Source: Planctomycetia bacterium (GTDB lineage: Bacteria > Planctomycetota > Phycisphaerae > Phycisphaerales > UBA1924). Taken from it: 14,272 nucleotides of DNA. The position numbers and the translations under genes are program-made. The stretch covers positions 1 to 14,272 of the forward strand of contig SXOY01000088.1 in assembly GCA_005776545.1 (NCBI GenBank), written 5' to 3'. The notes below the pieces were generated by a model. That model was not told the origin of the DNA. It was given only the letters and a program-made list of their open reading frames with translations, and ran no database searches. Positions 6,262 through 13,181 of this stretch are shown one piece after another; the first letter of the stretch is position 1; every line of letters begins with the position of its first letter.

Positions 6262-6960
6262 TCAGGCGGGGAGTGTGATTAATTCACCCAGGCGTTTCAA
6301 TATTTCTGGAGTTCCGATGTCGGCGATGATCAAGTCGCCGCAGTATGAGGCTCCGATTGGGGTGAGCATACCGATTTTGGGACCGACGAACGTGACGGTG
6401 AGATCGGCTTGTACGCACGCCCCAAGCGGGTTGCCGGTATCGGCATCGAGACCTGAGGGGATATCGATGCTGAGGACTGGGGCTGCGTGGTTGTTGATGC
6501 GATTGATGAGGCGAATGTCTTTTGCCGCGAGCGAGCGGGAAAGACCAGTGCCGTAGAGGGCGTCAATGATGAGCGCTGCACCATCGTACAGGGACCGTTG
6601 AACGAGACAGCACTTCTTGCAAATCGCAAACTGCAGCGCGGCTGCCGAACCCGGATCGGGGCGATGCGCCGGCATGATGCAGACTAGAAATCCCATACTG
6701 ATGAGATGGCGTGCTGCCACGTATCCATCAGCGCCATTATTTCCCTTGCCGCAAAGAACGTAAATGAGCGGCCGCTTTAGGCCGGGCAAGTGTGACGGAT
6801 CGCCAAGGAAATCGAATGCGGCTTCGGCGACAGCACGACCTGCATTTTCAATAAGTGATTGTTCAGGTATGCGATATGTTTGTATCGCACGCCTGTCGAG
6901 TTCACGAATCGCTTTGCGTGTGAAAGCGTGAAAGTGTTGTTTGCGTCGAGCCTTAGGCAT
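6262..6960 (-). CDS. nnrE: NAD(P)H-hydrate epimerase (YjeF N-terminal domain)
   Basis: Interconverts the R and S forms of damaged, hydrated NAD(P)H (NAD(P)HX) so that a separate dehydratase can restore the cofactor. The 232 residues hold only the YjeF_N domain: IPEQSLIENAGRAVAE (31-46), the Rossmann glycine loop CGKGNNGADGYVAARHL (70-86), DALYGTGL (133-140) and SIDIPSGLDADTG (164-176) with the conserved acidic residues. The ADP/ATP-dependent dehydratase domain (NnrD) fused to it in many bacteria is absent, so NnrD should be encoded elsewhere. The ATG at 6958-6960 is supported by a strong ribosome binding site. It heads the minus-strand run and diverges from the PTPS-family gene across 39 bases. 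Confidence 0.92.
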   Translation of the reverse strand: MPKARRKQHFHAFTRKAIRELDRRAIQTYRIPEQSLIENAGRAVAEAAFDFLGDPSHLPGLKRPLIYVLCGKGNNGADGYVAARHLISMGFLVCIMPAHRPDPGSAAALQFAICKKCCLVQRSLYDGAALIIDALYGTGLSRSLAAKDIRLINRINNHAAPVLSIDIPSGLDADTGNPLGACVQADLTVTFVGPKIGMLTPIGASYCGDLIIADIGTPEILKRLGELITLPA

Positions 6961-6966
6961 TGAACG

Positions 6967-6972
6967 CTCCTT
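6967..6972 (-). promoter_or_regulatory. Ribosome binding site of nnrE
   Basis: On the minus strand this reads AAGGAG, 6 bases before the ATG at 6960. The spacing is ideal and fixes the nnrE start. The same 39-base gap (6961-6999) must also contain the promoter of the divergent PTPS-family gene, for which no ribosome binding site is visible. Confidence 0.75.
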
Positions 6973-6999
6973 CAGGAAATCTCGTCATATCCTTGCACC

Positions 7000-7374
7000 A
7001 TGTACGAGTTGACAGTAACCACAGAGTTTTGCGCTGCACATTCGCTGATCATTCACGGCGAGCGGGAGGTTTTGCATGGGCATAACTTCCGGGTCGTGGC
7101 CTGTGTGGCGGGAAGCAATGTGGATTCTGATGGATTGCTTTGCGATTTTCATCTTGTTGAGGCCGTGTTGAAAGAAGTTATTGAACCCTTTCATAACGCA
7201 AACTTGAATGCGACACCTCCATTTGATCGGTTGAACCCATCAGCGGAAAACTTGGCCCGATATCTCGCCGATGAACTTGCTGGGCGGCTGGAAGGCCGTT
7301 TTGGGGGGCTGGCGCGGGTGGCCTGGGTAAGCACTACTGAGGCTCCAGGCTGTGTTGCGACGTATCGCAGATAA
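7000..7374 (+). CDS. 6-pyruvoyltetrahydropterin synthase / QueD family protein, PTPS-III-like
   Basis: A 124-residue T-fold pterin enzyme. The zinc ligands are His14 (FCAAH) and His26 and His28 (LHGH). NPSAENLARYL (79-89) and the pterin-anchoring Glu114 (STTEAPG) are present. The catalytic Cys that QueD and PTPS have just before HGH is missing: the region reads EREVLHGH, giving Glu23-x-x-HGH. ExxHGH is the signature of PTPS-III, a subgroup reported to replace dihydroneopterin aldolase (FolB) in folate synthesis. In addition, the Asp of the usual Asp-His catalytic pair is Phe64 (PFHNANLN). A role in folate rather than queuosine synthesis is therefore inferred. The ATG at 7000 has no ribosome binding site; the leader may be very short. 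The next gene, ppk1, begins 66 bases later on the same strand. Confidence 0.88.
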   Translation: MYELTVTTEFCAAHSLIIHGEREVLHGHNFRVVACVAGSNVDSDGLLCDFHLVEAVLKEVIEPFHNANLNATPPFDRLNPSAENLARYLADELAGRLEGRFGGLARVAWVSTTEAPGCVATYRR

Positions 7375-7430
7375 CACCTGCCCCAACCGTAGCCGGAACC
7401 GTGAATAGTCTTTTGATTCTGAGTTGCAAC

Positions 7431-7436
7431 GAAGGA
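7431..7436 (+). promoter_or_regulatory. Ribosome binding site of the polyphosphate kinase gene
   Basis: GAAGGA lies 4 bases before ATG 7441. The spacing is slightly short but the match is good, and it supports the long N-terminus of this polyphosphate kinase as genuinely translated. Confidence 0.6.
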
Positions 7437-7440
7437 ACAT

Positions 7441-9714
7441 ATGTCATCGCGCGCTGGAAAAAATGGGACGAGCAGGTCACAAGCCAAAGGCGTTTCACGC
7501 CGTTTGCAAGGCCGGGGCGCGGAAGAAAAGTCGAACAAACCGGAAGCTCGGTTTTTCAATCGTGATCTTTCGTGGCTTGAGTTCAATCGGCGCGTGCTTG
7601 AACAGGCCGCGGATGAACGGATACCACTGCTGGAACGTGTGCGGTTTCTGGTTATTTTTTCGGGCAACCTCGATGAATTTTTCATGAAGCGAGTTGCGCT
7701 GGTCCGGCGCTGGGTCAATGCGGGGCAAGGCGTGATGTCGCATGACGGGCTTACCGCGCGTGAGCACCTGGCCGCGATCCGCGAACTTGTTCAGGAACTG
7801 CAGGCACTAGAGGCGAAGATTTACGAAACGCAGATTGTGCCTGAATTGGCGGCGGCGGGCGTTGTCAGTGTCAAGTACTCCGAGTTATCCAAGAGTGAAC
7901 AGGTCTGGGTTGATGAGTGGTACAAGGTCAATGTTTTTCCCGCGTTGACGCCGCTGGCGGTTGACCCCTCGCACCGGTTTCCGTTTATCTCAAATCTCTC
8001 AGACAATCTGGCGATCATCGCACAGGAGAAGGGTTCGCGTGATACACGGTTTGCGCGAGTGAAGATTCCTCAAGGCGTGAAGCGGCATGTTGAAGTTCCG
8101 TCGCAAGGTTCCGGCCCGAGGCGATTTATTGAACTGACGGAGATTGTCAGAAACAACCTCGATGACATTTTTCCGGGCGTGACGATTAAAGAACAGTTGC
8201 ATTTTCGGGTGACTCGGTCATCGGGCTTGCAGCGCGATGACAAATTGACACAGCCGGCGACGCCCGATGTGCTCCAGAATATCGAAGACGAACTCAAGCA
8301 GCGCAAATTTGCACGCGCGATTCGGCTTGAATGTGAGCCTAACCCGAGCGACACGCTGCTGCGACAACTGGTTGACAAGCTCAACATGGACCCGACGGAT
8401 GTGTACGAACGCGGTGGCGCCATTGACTGGGCGGGATTGGCCGAGTTTGCGGAGATGGATTTGCCGGGAAAAAAATGGTCGCGCTGGCGGCCAGTGACGC
8501 CTCAGCGATTGGCAAGCAGCGGACGCGACATTTTTGGTTGCATCCGCAAGCAGGACATCTTGCTGCATCACCCATACGAGAGTTTCTCTGCGAGTGTGGA
8601 GCGTTTTATTGCGGAAGCTGCGGCGGATCCGGATGTGTTGACGATCAAGCAGACGCTCTATCGCACCAGTCCAGATTCTCCCTTTGTTGAGAGCCTGATT
8701 CGGGCTGCGGAAAGCGGAAAGCAGGTTGCGTGTCTGGTGGAAGTGCGAGCGAGGTTCGATGAACAGCGCAACGTGAAATTTGTCAAGCAGTTGCAACGTG
8801 CCGGCGTGCATGTGGCCTATGGCGTGCTAGGGCTAAAGACACACTCAAAGACGTCGCTGGTGGTGAGGAAAGAGAAGCACGGACTGCGGTGCTATGCACA
8901 CATTGGTACAGGCAATTACCACCCTAAGACTGCGCAGTTGTATACCGATTTGGGTTTGCTGACGTGTGACCCCGCGATTACCGGCGATCTTGTGAATCTG
9001 TTTAATTACCTGACAGGGTTGGGTGTGACGCAGAGCTATGAACACCTGTTGATTGCGCCCTTTAACATGCGCGATCGCTTTAATGCGATGATCGAACGCG
9101 AGATTGAATTTGCAACTCGCAAGCGTGATGCGCTCGAGAAGGGCGAAGATGGCGCGGATTCGCTGCCCAATGGCCGCATTATGGCCAAGATAAACTCGAT
9201 GGAAGATCTGAAGATCACCGAACGGCTGTATAAGGCGAGTCAGGCCGGTGTGAAGATTGACCTGGTGGTGCGCGGGTTCTGCTGTCTGCGGCCGGGGGTG
9301 CCGGGGTTGTCAGAGAACATTCGCGTGCGATCGGTGGTCGGTCGATTCCTCGAACACTCGCGCATTTTCCACTTTGGCGCAGGCCAGGCCGATCCGGTTG
9401 ATGGCGACTGGTTGATTGGCAGCGCGGACTGGATGTATCGCAATCTCAATGATCGTGTGGAGTGCATTGTGCCGGTGCGAGACCCGATTGCTCGCGGACG
9501 GTTGCTGGAAATTTTCGACATCATGTTGAGTGACCGCCGCAGTGCGTGGGATTTGCAGGTTGATGGCTCATATGTTCGCGCGATGCCGAACGAGAAGGAC
9601 GGAGCGGAATCGCTGGCGCGGCAAGGCACATTTGAAACACTGATGCGGATCACCAGCGGTACTCGGCCGGGCGGACCTGCACCAGGTTCAAGTGGGCAGG
9701 AAATCGGGCTGTAG
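7441..9714 (+). CDS. ppk1: Polyphosphate kinase 1
   Basis: Reversibly transfers the ATP gamma-phosphate to inorganic polyphosphate, the main route of polyphosphate storage. The full PPK1 architecture is present. The N domain begins FFNRDLSWLEFNRRVLEQA (38-56) and includes SGNLDEFFMKRV (74-85). The head domain follows, and then two phospholipase-D-like catalytic halves with HHPYESF (376-382), LKTHSKTSLV (465-474), RCYAHIGTGNYHPKTA (483-498) and LEHSRIFHFG (637-646). His468 corresponds to the autophosphorylated histidine of E. coli Ppk (His435) and His639 to the second essential histidine. At 757 residues it is somewhat longer than usual, with a basic, low-complexity N-terminal extension of about 37 residues and a Gly/Pro-rich C-terminal tail of about 50. 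No exopolyphosphatase gene lies beside it. Confidence 0.97.
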   Translation: MSSRAGKNGTSRSQAKGVSRRLQGRGAEEKSNKPEARFFNRDLSWLEFNRRVLEQAADERIPLLERVRFLVIFSGNLDEFFMKRVALVRRWVNAGQGVMSHDGLTAREHLAAIRELVQELQALEAKIYETQIVPELAAAGVVSVKYSELSKSEQVWVDEWYKVNVFPALTPLAVDPSHRFPFISNLSDNLAIIAQEKGSRDTRFARVKIPQGVKRHVEVPSQGSGPRRFIELTEIVRNNLDDIFPGVTIKEQLHFRVTRSSGLQRDDKLTQPATPDVLQNIEDELKQRKFARAIRLECEPNPSDTLLRQLVDKLNMDPTDVYERGGAIDWAGLAEFAEMDLPGKKWSRWRPVTPQRLASSGRDIFGCIRKQDILLHHPYESFSASVERFIAEAAADPDVLTIKQTLYRTSPDSPFVESLIRAAESGKQVACLVEVRARFDEQRNVKFVKQLQRAGVHVAYGVLGLKTHSKTSLVVRKEKHGLRCYAHIGTGNYHPKTAQLYTDLGLLTCDPAITGDLVNLFNYLTGLGVTQSYEHLLIAPFNMRDRFNAMIEREIEFATRKRDALEKGEDGADSLPNGRIMAKINSMEDLKITERLYKASQAGVKIDLVVRGFCCLRPGVPGLSENIRVRSVVGRFLEHSRIFHFGAGQADPVDGDWLIGSADWMYRNLNDRVECIVPVRDPIARGRLLEIFDIMLSDRRSAWDLQVDGSYVRAMPNEKDGAESLARQGTFETLMRITSGTRPGGPAPGSSGQEIGL

Positions 9715-9754
9715 CGGCGGGTGTTGTGTAAGCGTTGCTAAACTACGATCCCGC

Positions 9755-10582
9755 GTGAAATCGTTGACCACAACTCCAAGTCGCAAGATTCTCCTTTCGT
9801 TTGACGTCGAGGAGTTTGATTTGCCATGCGAGTACAACCACCCGATCCGATTGGCGGAACAGCTTGATGTGGGGGCGGAGGGTTTTCGTAAAGTCCTGGA
9901 CTTGCTCGATGAAACTGGAGCGCGGGCCACGTTGTTCTGCACGGCCGTGTTTGCCAGCAATCATCCTGAACTCATAGCGCGTGCGGCGGCGCAACACGAA
10001 ATTGCTTCGCATGGCTGGTCACATTCGACGTTTGAACCTACGCACCTGCGCGAATCGCGCGAGTTGCTCGAACAACTGTCGGGGCAACAATGCGTTGGCT
10101 ATCGCATGGCGCGGATGGCGGCACTTGATCCCGCGCTGGTGGCACAGGCTGGATATATCTACAACTCTTCAGAGAATCCGATCTGGTTGCCGGGCCGATA
10201 CAACAACTTATTTAAGCCGCGGCGGCCGTATCACGTGCAGACTCCTTCGGGTCGGTTGTTGCAGATTCCGGCGAGTGCGACGCCATTTGTGAGGTGGCCG
10301 CTGTTTTGGCTGGCGTTTAAGAACATGCCGCTGATCTCGACGAAATTAGCGACCGCGGCGTGTTTGGCGTCGGATGGTGCGGCGATCCTGTATTTCCATC
10401 CATGGGAGTTTTGCGACTTGAGGCGGTATCCGCTGCCTTCGTCAGTCGCAAGAGTGGATGGAGATCGGCTGATTGGAAAATTGCGAGCGTACATTCAATG
10501 GCTCCAACGGATCGGGACGTTTACAACGTATTCAGAGTTCACGCATCACTACCAGGCAAATCATGCAAAGGCTCCAGCCTGA
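9755..10582 (+). CDS. Polysaccharide deacetylase (CE4 / NodB domain)
   Basis: Predicted metal-dependent deacetylase of an N- or O-acetylated envelope or extracellular polysaccharide. Numbering from the GTG at 9755 (275 residues): SFDVEEFD (15-22) provides the catalytic Asp17 in the Asp-x-Glu form seen in exopolysaccharide-locus deacetylases. HEIASHGWSHS (81-91) gives the metal ligands His86 and His90, GYRMARM (115-121) holds the conserved Arg, and ILYFHPWEF (211-219) has the C-terminal catalytic His215. No signal peptide is visible, so action in the cytoplasm or export by another route is open. The frame is open upstream to a GTG at 9692 inside ppk1, but the extra residues look non-conserved; 9755 fits the domain better, although it has no ribosome binding site. 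It overlaps the GT87-like gene by 20 bases. Confidence 0.87.
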   Translation: MKSLTTTPSRKILLSFDVEEFDLPCEYNHPIRLAEQLDVGAEGFRKVLDLLDETGARATLFCTAVFASNHPELIARAAAQHEIASHGWSHSTFEPTHLRESRELLEQLSGQQCVGYRMARMAALDPALVAQAGYIYNSSENPIWLPGRYNNLFKPRRPYHVQTPSGRLLQIPASATPFVRWPLFWLAFKNMPLISTKLATAACLASDGAAILYFHPWEFCDLRRYPLPSSVARVDGDRLIGKLRAYIQWLQRIGTFTTYSEFTHHYQANHAKAPA

Positions 10583-11807
10583 CACATTTCTAGAGAGGAT
10601 TGTTGATCGATCCGGACTTCTGACTCTCACCCCAAGCACGTCAATCGCGGCCGCAGGGCTGATCTGGTTGATCACGCTCGCGGTCACATGCTATAGCGTC
10701 GCGGCAAAGCCGCTTGAACGCACAGTAACTACCAACTACCGGGTCGCGGCTGAAGCCTTCTGGAATCAGCAGCCGATGTATTCAGAGGGGCAGCATGGAT
10801 GGTTGTATCCGCCGCAGGGTGCAGTGTTGTATTCGCTTTTCGAGGCGATTCCGTCGGTCGCGGCGGGCGAGGTGTTGTGGCGGATTGTGATTACATCGCT
10901 CTTTGCATTCAGCCTGTTTCGGCTGGGACGCATTGCGATGGGGAGCGAATCGCCGCGATTTGGCGGCGTGACGTTCTTGATTTTGACCTTGTCGTCAATA
11001 GCGCTGGCGGCTGGGTGCATGCGAAACGGCCAGATGAATTTGCCGCTAGCTGCGTTGTTCATACTTGCTTGTTGTGATCTTGGACAGAAGCAGTGGTGGC
11101 GGGCGACGTTGTGGCTGTGTCTTGCGCTGGTTGTCAAACCGATTGCGCTTCCGATGGTGATGTTGGCTGGAGCGTTGTTTCCCGCGCTGTGGTGGAGATT
11201 GCCGATCGGGCTGTTCGCGGTGGTTCTGCTCCCATTCATCAATCCAAATTGGACGTATGTTGTTGAGCAATACCATGCCGCACTGGTCAAAATGAAATCG
11301 GCGGGTGAGCCGGGGGCGGGCGTGTTCTCTGACATTGTGGGAATGTGCCAGGTGTTTCCGTTTGTCGGTCCCGGAAAGTCGGTGCCCCTTAATGTTGATC
11401 CTTTCATATTGACCGCCGTTCGCGGCGTGGCGGCGGTGGTCACACTTGGTCTTGCGTTTCTTGCCAAGCGTCGATTTGGGATTGTGCAGGGAAGCCTCTA
11501 TCTGCTGCTGCTGGGAACCGGCTACTTGATGCTGTTCAACCCGCGGACAGAAGGCAATTCGTATCCGATGTTTGTGCCGATGGTCGGTGTGATGTTTGCG
11601 TGGGCACTGCTCATCGATAAGAAACTGAAATCTGCCGCGGCGTTGCTGGTTGCAATTATCCTGTTCGCGGCAGCACATGAGTTGTACCAACACAAGCTGG
11701 ATAGTCTCTGGATTCGGCCGCTGTGTACGCTGCTTATCTGCGGAGTCGCGAGCGTACAGATTGTGCGGGCGAGGCCGCCCGCGTCAGCGTTGTTCGACAA
11801 GAAATGA
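10563..11807 (+). CDS. GT87 (DUF2029)-like polytopic membrane protein
   Basis: A 414-residue integral membrane protein with roughly ten hydrophobic segments after a short cytoplasmic N-terminus (first helix about 28-47). The loop after helix 1 reads TVTTNYRVAAEAFWNQQPMY, then GWLYPPQGAVLYSLFEAIP (79-97). This matches the 'xxYPPxxxLxxxxxxxxP' loop of GT87 membrane glycosyltransferases, which use polyprenyl-phosphate sugars. The acidic residue many members carry at the start of that loop is Asn58 here, so activity is not assured. The ATG at 10563 has AGG at 10554-10556 and is preferred to the GTG or ATG starts around 10473, which would overlap the deacetylase far more. The overlap with the deacetylase indicates co-translation and a joint role in surface polysaccharide metabolism. 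Its stop lies 2 bases from the convergent prmC stop. Confidence 0.78.
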   Translation: MQRLQPDTFLERIVDRSGLLTLTPSTSIAAAGLIWLITLAVTCYSVAAKPLERTVTTNYRVAAEAFWNQQPMYSEGQHGWLYPPQGAVLYSLFEAIPSVAAGEVLWRIVITSLFAFSLFRLGRIAMGSESPRFGGVTFLILTLSSIALAAGCMRNGQMNLPLAALFILACCDLGQKQWWRATLWLCLALVVKPIALPMVMLAGALFPALWWRLPIGLFAVVLLPFINPNWTYVVEQYHAALVKMKSAGEPGAGVFSDIVGMCQVFPFVGPGKSVPLNVDPFILTAVRGVAAVVTLGLAFLAKRRFGIVQGSLYLLLLGTGYLMLFNPRTEGNSYPMFVPMVGVMFAWALLIDKKLKSAAALLVAIILFAAAHELYQHKLDSLWIRPLCTLLICGVASVQIVRARPPASALFDKK

Positions 11808-11809
11808 GC

Positions 11810-12724
11810 TTATTTGCGTCGCGCCCGCACCATTCGCGGCAGGTTGTCGCAGTCTTTTAGTACCGTGATTTCGGTTAACTCGCTCTGAGCGGCGATTTCC
11901 GCGGCGGCCTCGGCGTGACTTGCCGCTACTTCGACGATCATGAATCCATCGTTCGAAAGTGCGGTGGGTGCTGCAGCGAATAGTGGACGAATCAGGTCGA
12001 GGCCATCTGGGCCGCCACGCAAAGCGAGGTGTGGCTCGTGTTCTTTCACGTTTGGTTCGATCGCGTCCCACTCATGGTCGGGGATGTAGGGCGGGTTGGA
12101 GACCAGATATGTGATTGCGCCATCGACACGTGCGAGTGGATGTGATGCGAGTGGTTCGAGCAGATTGCCTTGCATGAAGTCAATGCGATCGGCGACGCCG
12201 TGGGCGGCAGCGTTGTCTTTAGCGACTTCAAGTGCATCGGCGGAAATATCGGTTGCAACTGCTCGTGCAAAGGGCAAGTTTTTTAGAAGTGCGATTGCGA
12301 TGCAGCCCGAGCCTGTGCAGATATCAGCAATGAGAATGCCCGCGCCTTTGCCTGTTGCAAAACCCGGCTGTGCCCGTGCGTGCTGCAGAACCTCTTCGAT
12401 GATGGTTTGCGTTGATGGCCGCGGAATCAGCACGCGGCGATCAACCTTCATTTGCAGACCAAAGAAATGTTCCTGGCCTACCAGGTATTGCACGGGTTCG
12501 TGCTTGAGCGCGCGTTGAACAAGGTCGCGTAGTCTACCCCGCTCTGTTTCGCTGGCCTCGCGGTCCTGATCGGTGTAGAGATTGAGTCGCTTGCAGCCAA
12601 TGACGTGAGCGAGCAGATCTTCTGCGAGTAGTCGCGGGCGATCAAGGCCTTTTTGTTTGAAGGCGTCGGTCATCCAGGCGATGAGCCGTCGAGTTGACCA
12701 GGATTGTGCAGTTGGCGTTGACAA
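11810..12724 (-). CDS. prmC: Release factor glutamine methyltransferase PrmC (HemK)
   Basis: Uses S-adenosylmethionine to methylate the glutamine of the GGQ loop in peptide chain release factors, raising termination efficiency. The 304 residues are normal in length. The N-terminal helical recognition domain (about 10-80) contains RPRLLAEDLLAHVIG. Then come EPVQYLVGQEHFFG (76-89), LIPRPSTQTIIEEV (99-112), the SAM-binding DICTGSGCIAIAL (134-146), the catalytic NPPY (210-213) and the late LALRGGPDGLDLIRP (233-247). The common 'RPETE' is RPSTQ here, a mild deviation. The start is TTG at 12722-12724 with no obvious ribosome binding site. The next in-frame ATG, at residue 18, would cut into the N-terminal domain, so TTG is favoured. 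It lies 27 bases downstream of crcB on the same strand. Confidence 0.93.
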   Translation of the reverse strand: MSTPTAQSWSTRRLIAWMTDAFKQKGLDRPRLLAEDLLAHVIGCKRLNLYTDQDREASETERGRLRDLVQRALKHEPVQYLVGQEHFFGLQMKVDRRVLIPRPSTQTIIEEVLQHARAQPGFATGKGAGILIADICTGSGCIAIALLKNLPFARAVATDISADALEVAKDNAAAHGVADRIDFMQGNLLEPLASHPLARVDGAITYLVSNPPYIPDHEWDAIEPNVKEHEPHLALRGGPDGLDLIRPLFAAAPTALSNDGFMIVEVAASHAEAAAEIAAQSELTEITVLKDCDNLPRMVRARRK

Positions 12725-12751
12725 GGCCAGAGAGTAGCGGGGGAGCGATTC

Positions 12752-13147
12752 CTATGCGAGCATTGCGGTTGCGAGGCGTGCGGCAAGGAACGCGGCGGCG
12801 ATTCCAAGGATATTGGAAAGCAGGATGTATGTGATCGGAAGAACCCAGTCGCCGCGATTCATGAGAGAAATCGACTCCCACGCGAAGCTGGAGAATGTGG
12901 TGAATCCGCCGAGTAGACCTACAGCCAGCAGCAACCGGTGCTCTTCTTTGAGCAGGTCTCGTGCAAACGCGGTCATGACAAAGCCGATGGCGAAGCATCC
13001 GACGATGTTGACAAGGAATGTTCCAAGTGGAAACCCACCGAGTTTCAACTTTGGTTCGAGTTGAACAGCGCCCAGCGACACCAGATAGCGCAGAACCGAT
13101 CCCACGCCGCCACCGAGGAAGATTATGAGGATTGCTCGCACCGGCAC
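12752..13147 (-). CDS. crcB: Fluoride ion channel CrcB/FluC
   Basis: A small inner-membrane channel that exports fluoride as a dual-topology dimer. From the GTG at 13145-13147 it has 131 residues and four hydrophobic segments, as expected. Family motifs are GGGVGSVLRY (12-21), LGTFLVNIVGCFAIGF (41-56) with the conserved Asn47, and GLLGGFTTFSSFAWE (77-91) with the fluoride-coordinating Phe/Thr region. The frame stays open about 40 codons further upstream (to 13273), but that sequence is polar, lies over the divergent permease gene and is not family-like. A GTG at 13139-13141 is an alternative start. No ribosome binding site or fluoride riboswitch fits into the 34 bases before the divergent gene. 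Confidence 0.9.
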   Translation of the reverse strand: MPVRAILIIFLGGGVGSVLRYLVSLGAVQLEPKLKLGGFPLGTFLVNIVGCFAIGFVMTAFARDLLKEEHRLLLAVGLLGGFTTFSSFAWESISLMNRGDWVLPITYILLSNILGIAAAFLAARLATAMLA

Positions 13148-13170
13148 AGAGTATGCGGCGAGGTCGTCAC

Positions 13171-13176
13171 TATGAT
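13171..13176 (+). promoter_or_regulatory. Candidate -10 box of the ABC permease gene, possibly leaderless
   Basis: TATGAT lies 5 bases before the GTG at 13182. Transcription would begin at or within a few bases of the start codon, leaving no room for a ribosome binding site. No matching -35 box is visible at 17 bases. The only base support is the -10 resemblance and the in-frame stop TGA at 13176-13178, which rules out an earlier start. Confidence 0.4.
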
Positions 13177-13181
13177 GATGC

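Noticed and set aside
5896..6284. Repeated ATTAATTCACC-like motif (near 5900 and 6280)
   Set aside because: Both copies lie within coding sequence near the encoded residues ELIN or GELI; this is best explained as coincidence of similar codons.
9692..9754. Upstream GTG start for the deacetylase, overlapping ppk1 by 23 bases
   Set aside because: The extra 21 residues are not domain-like, and the NodB domain begins just after the GTG at 9755. It remains possible because AGG lies near 9692.
10473..10562. Longer N-terminus of the GT87-like protein
   Set aside because: It would overlap the deacetylase by 110 bases and adds polar sequence; ATG 10563 has AGG at proper distance and begins just before the first helix.
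13148..13181. Fluoride riboswitch upstream of crcB
   Set aside because: Only 34 bases separate crcB from the divergent permease start, and no crcB-motif-like structure could be made out.
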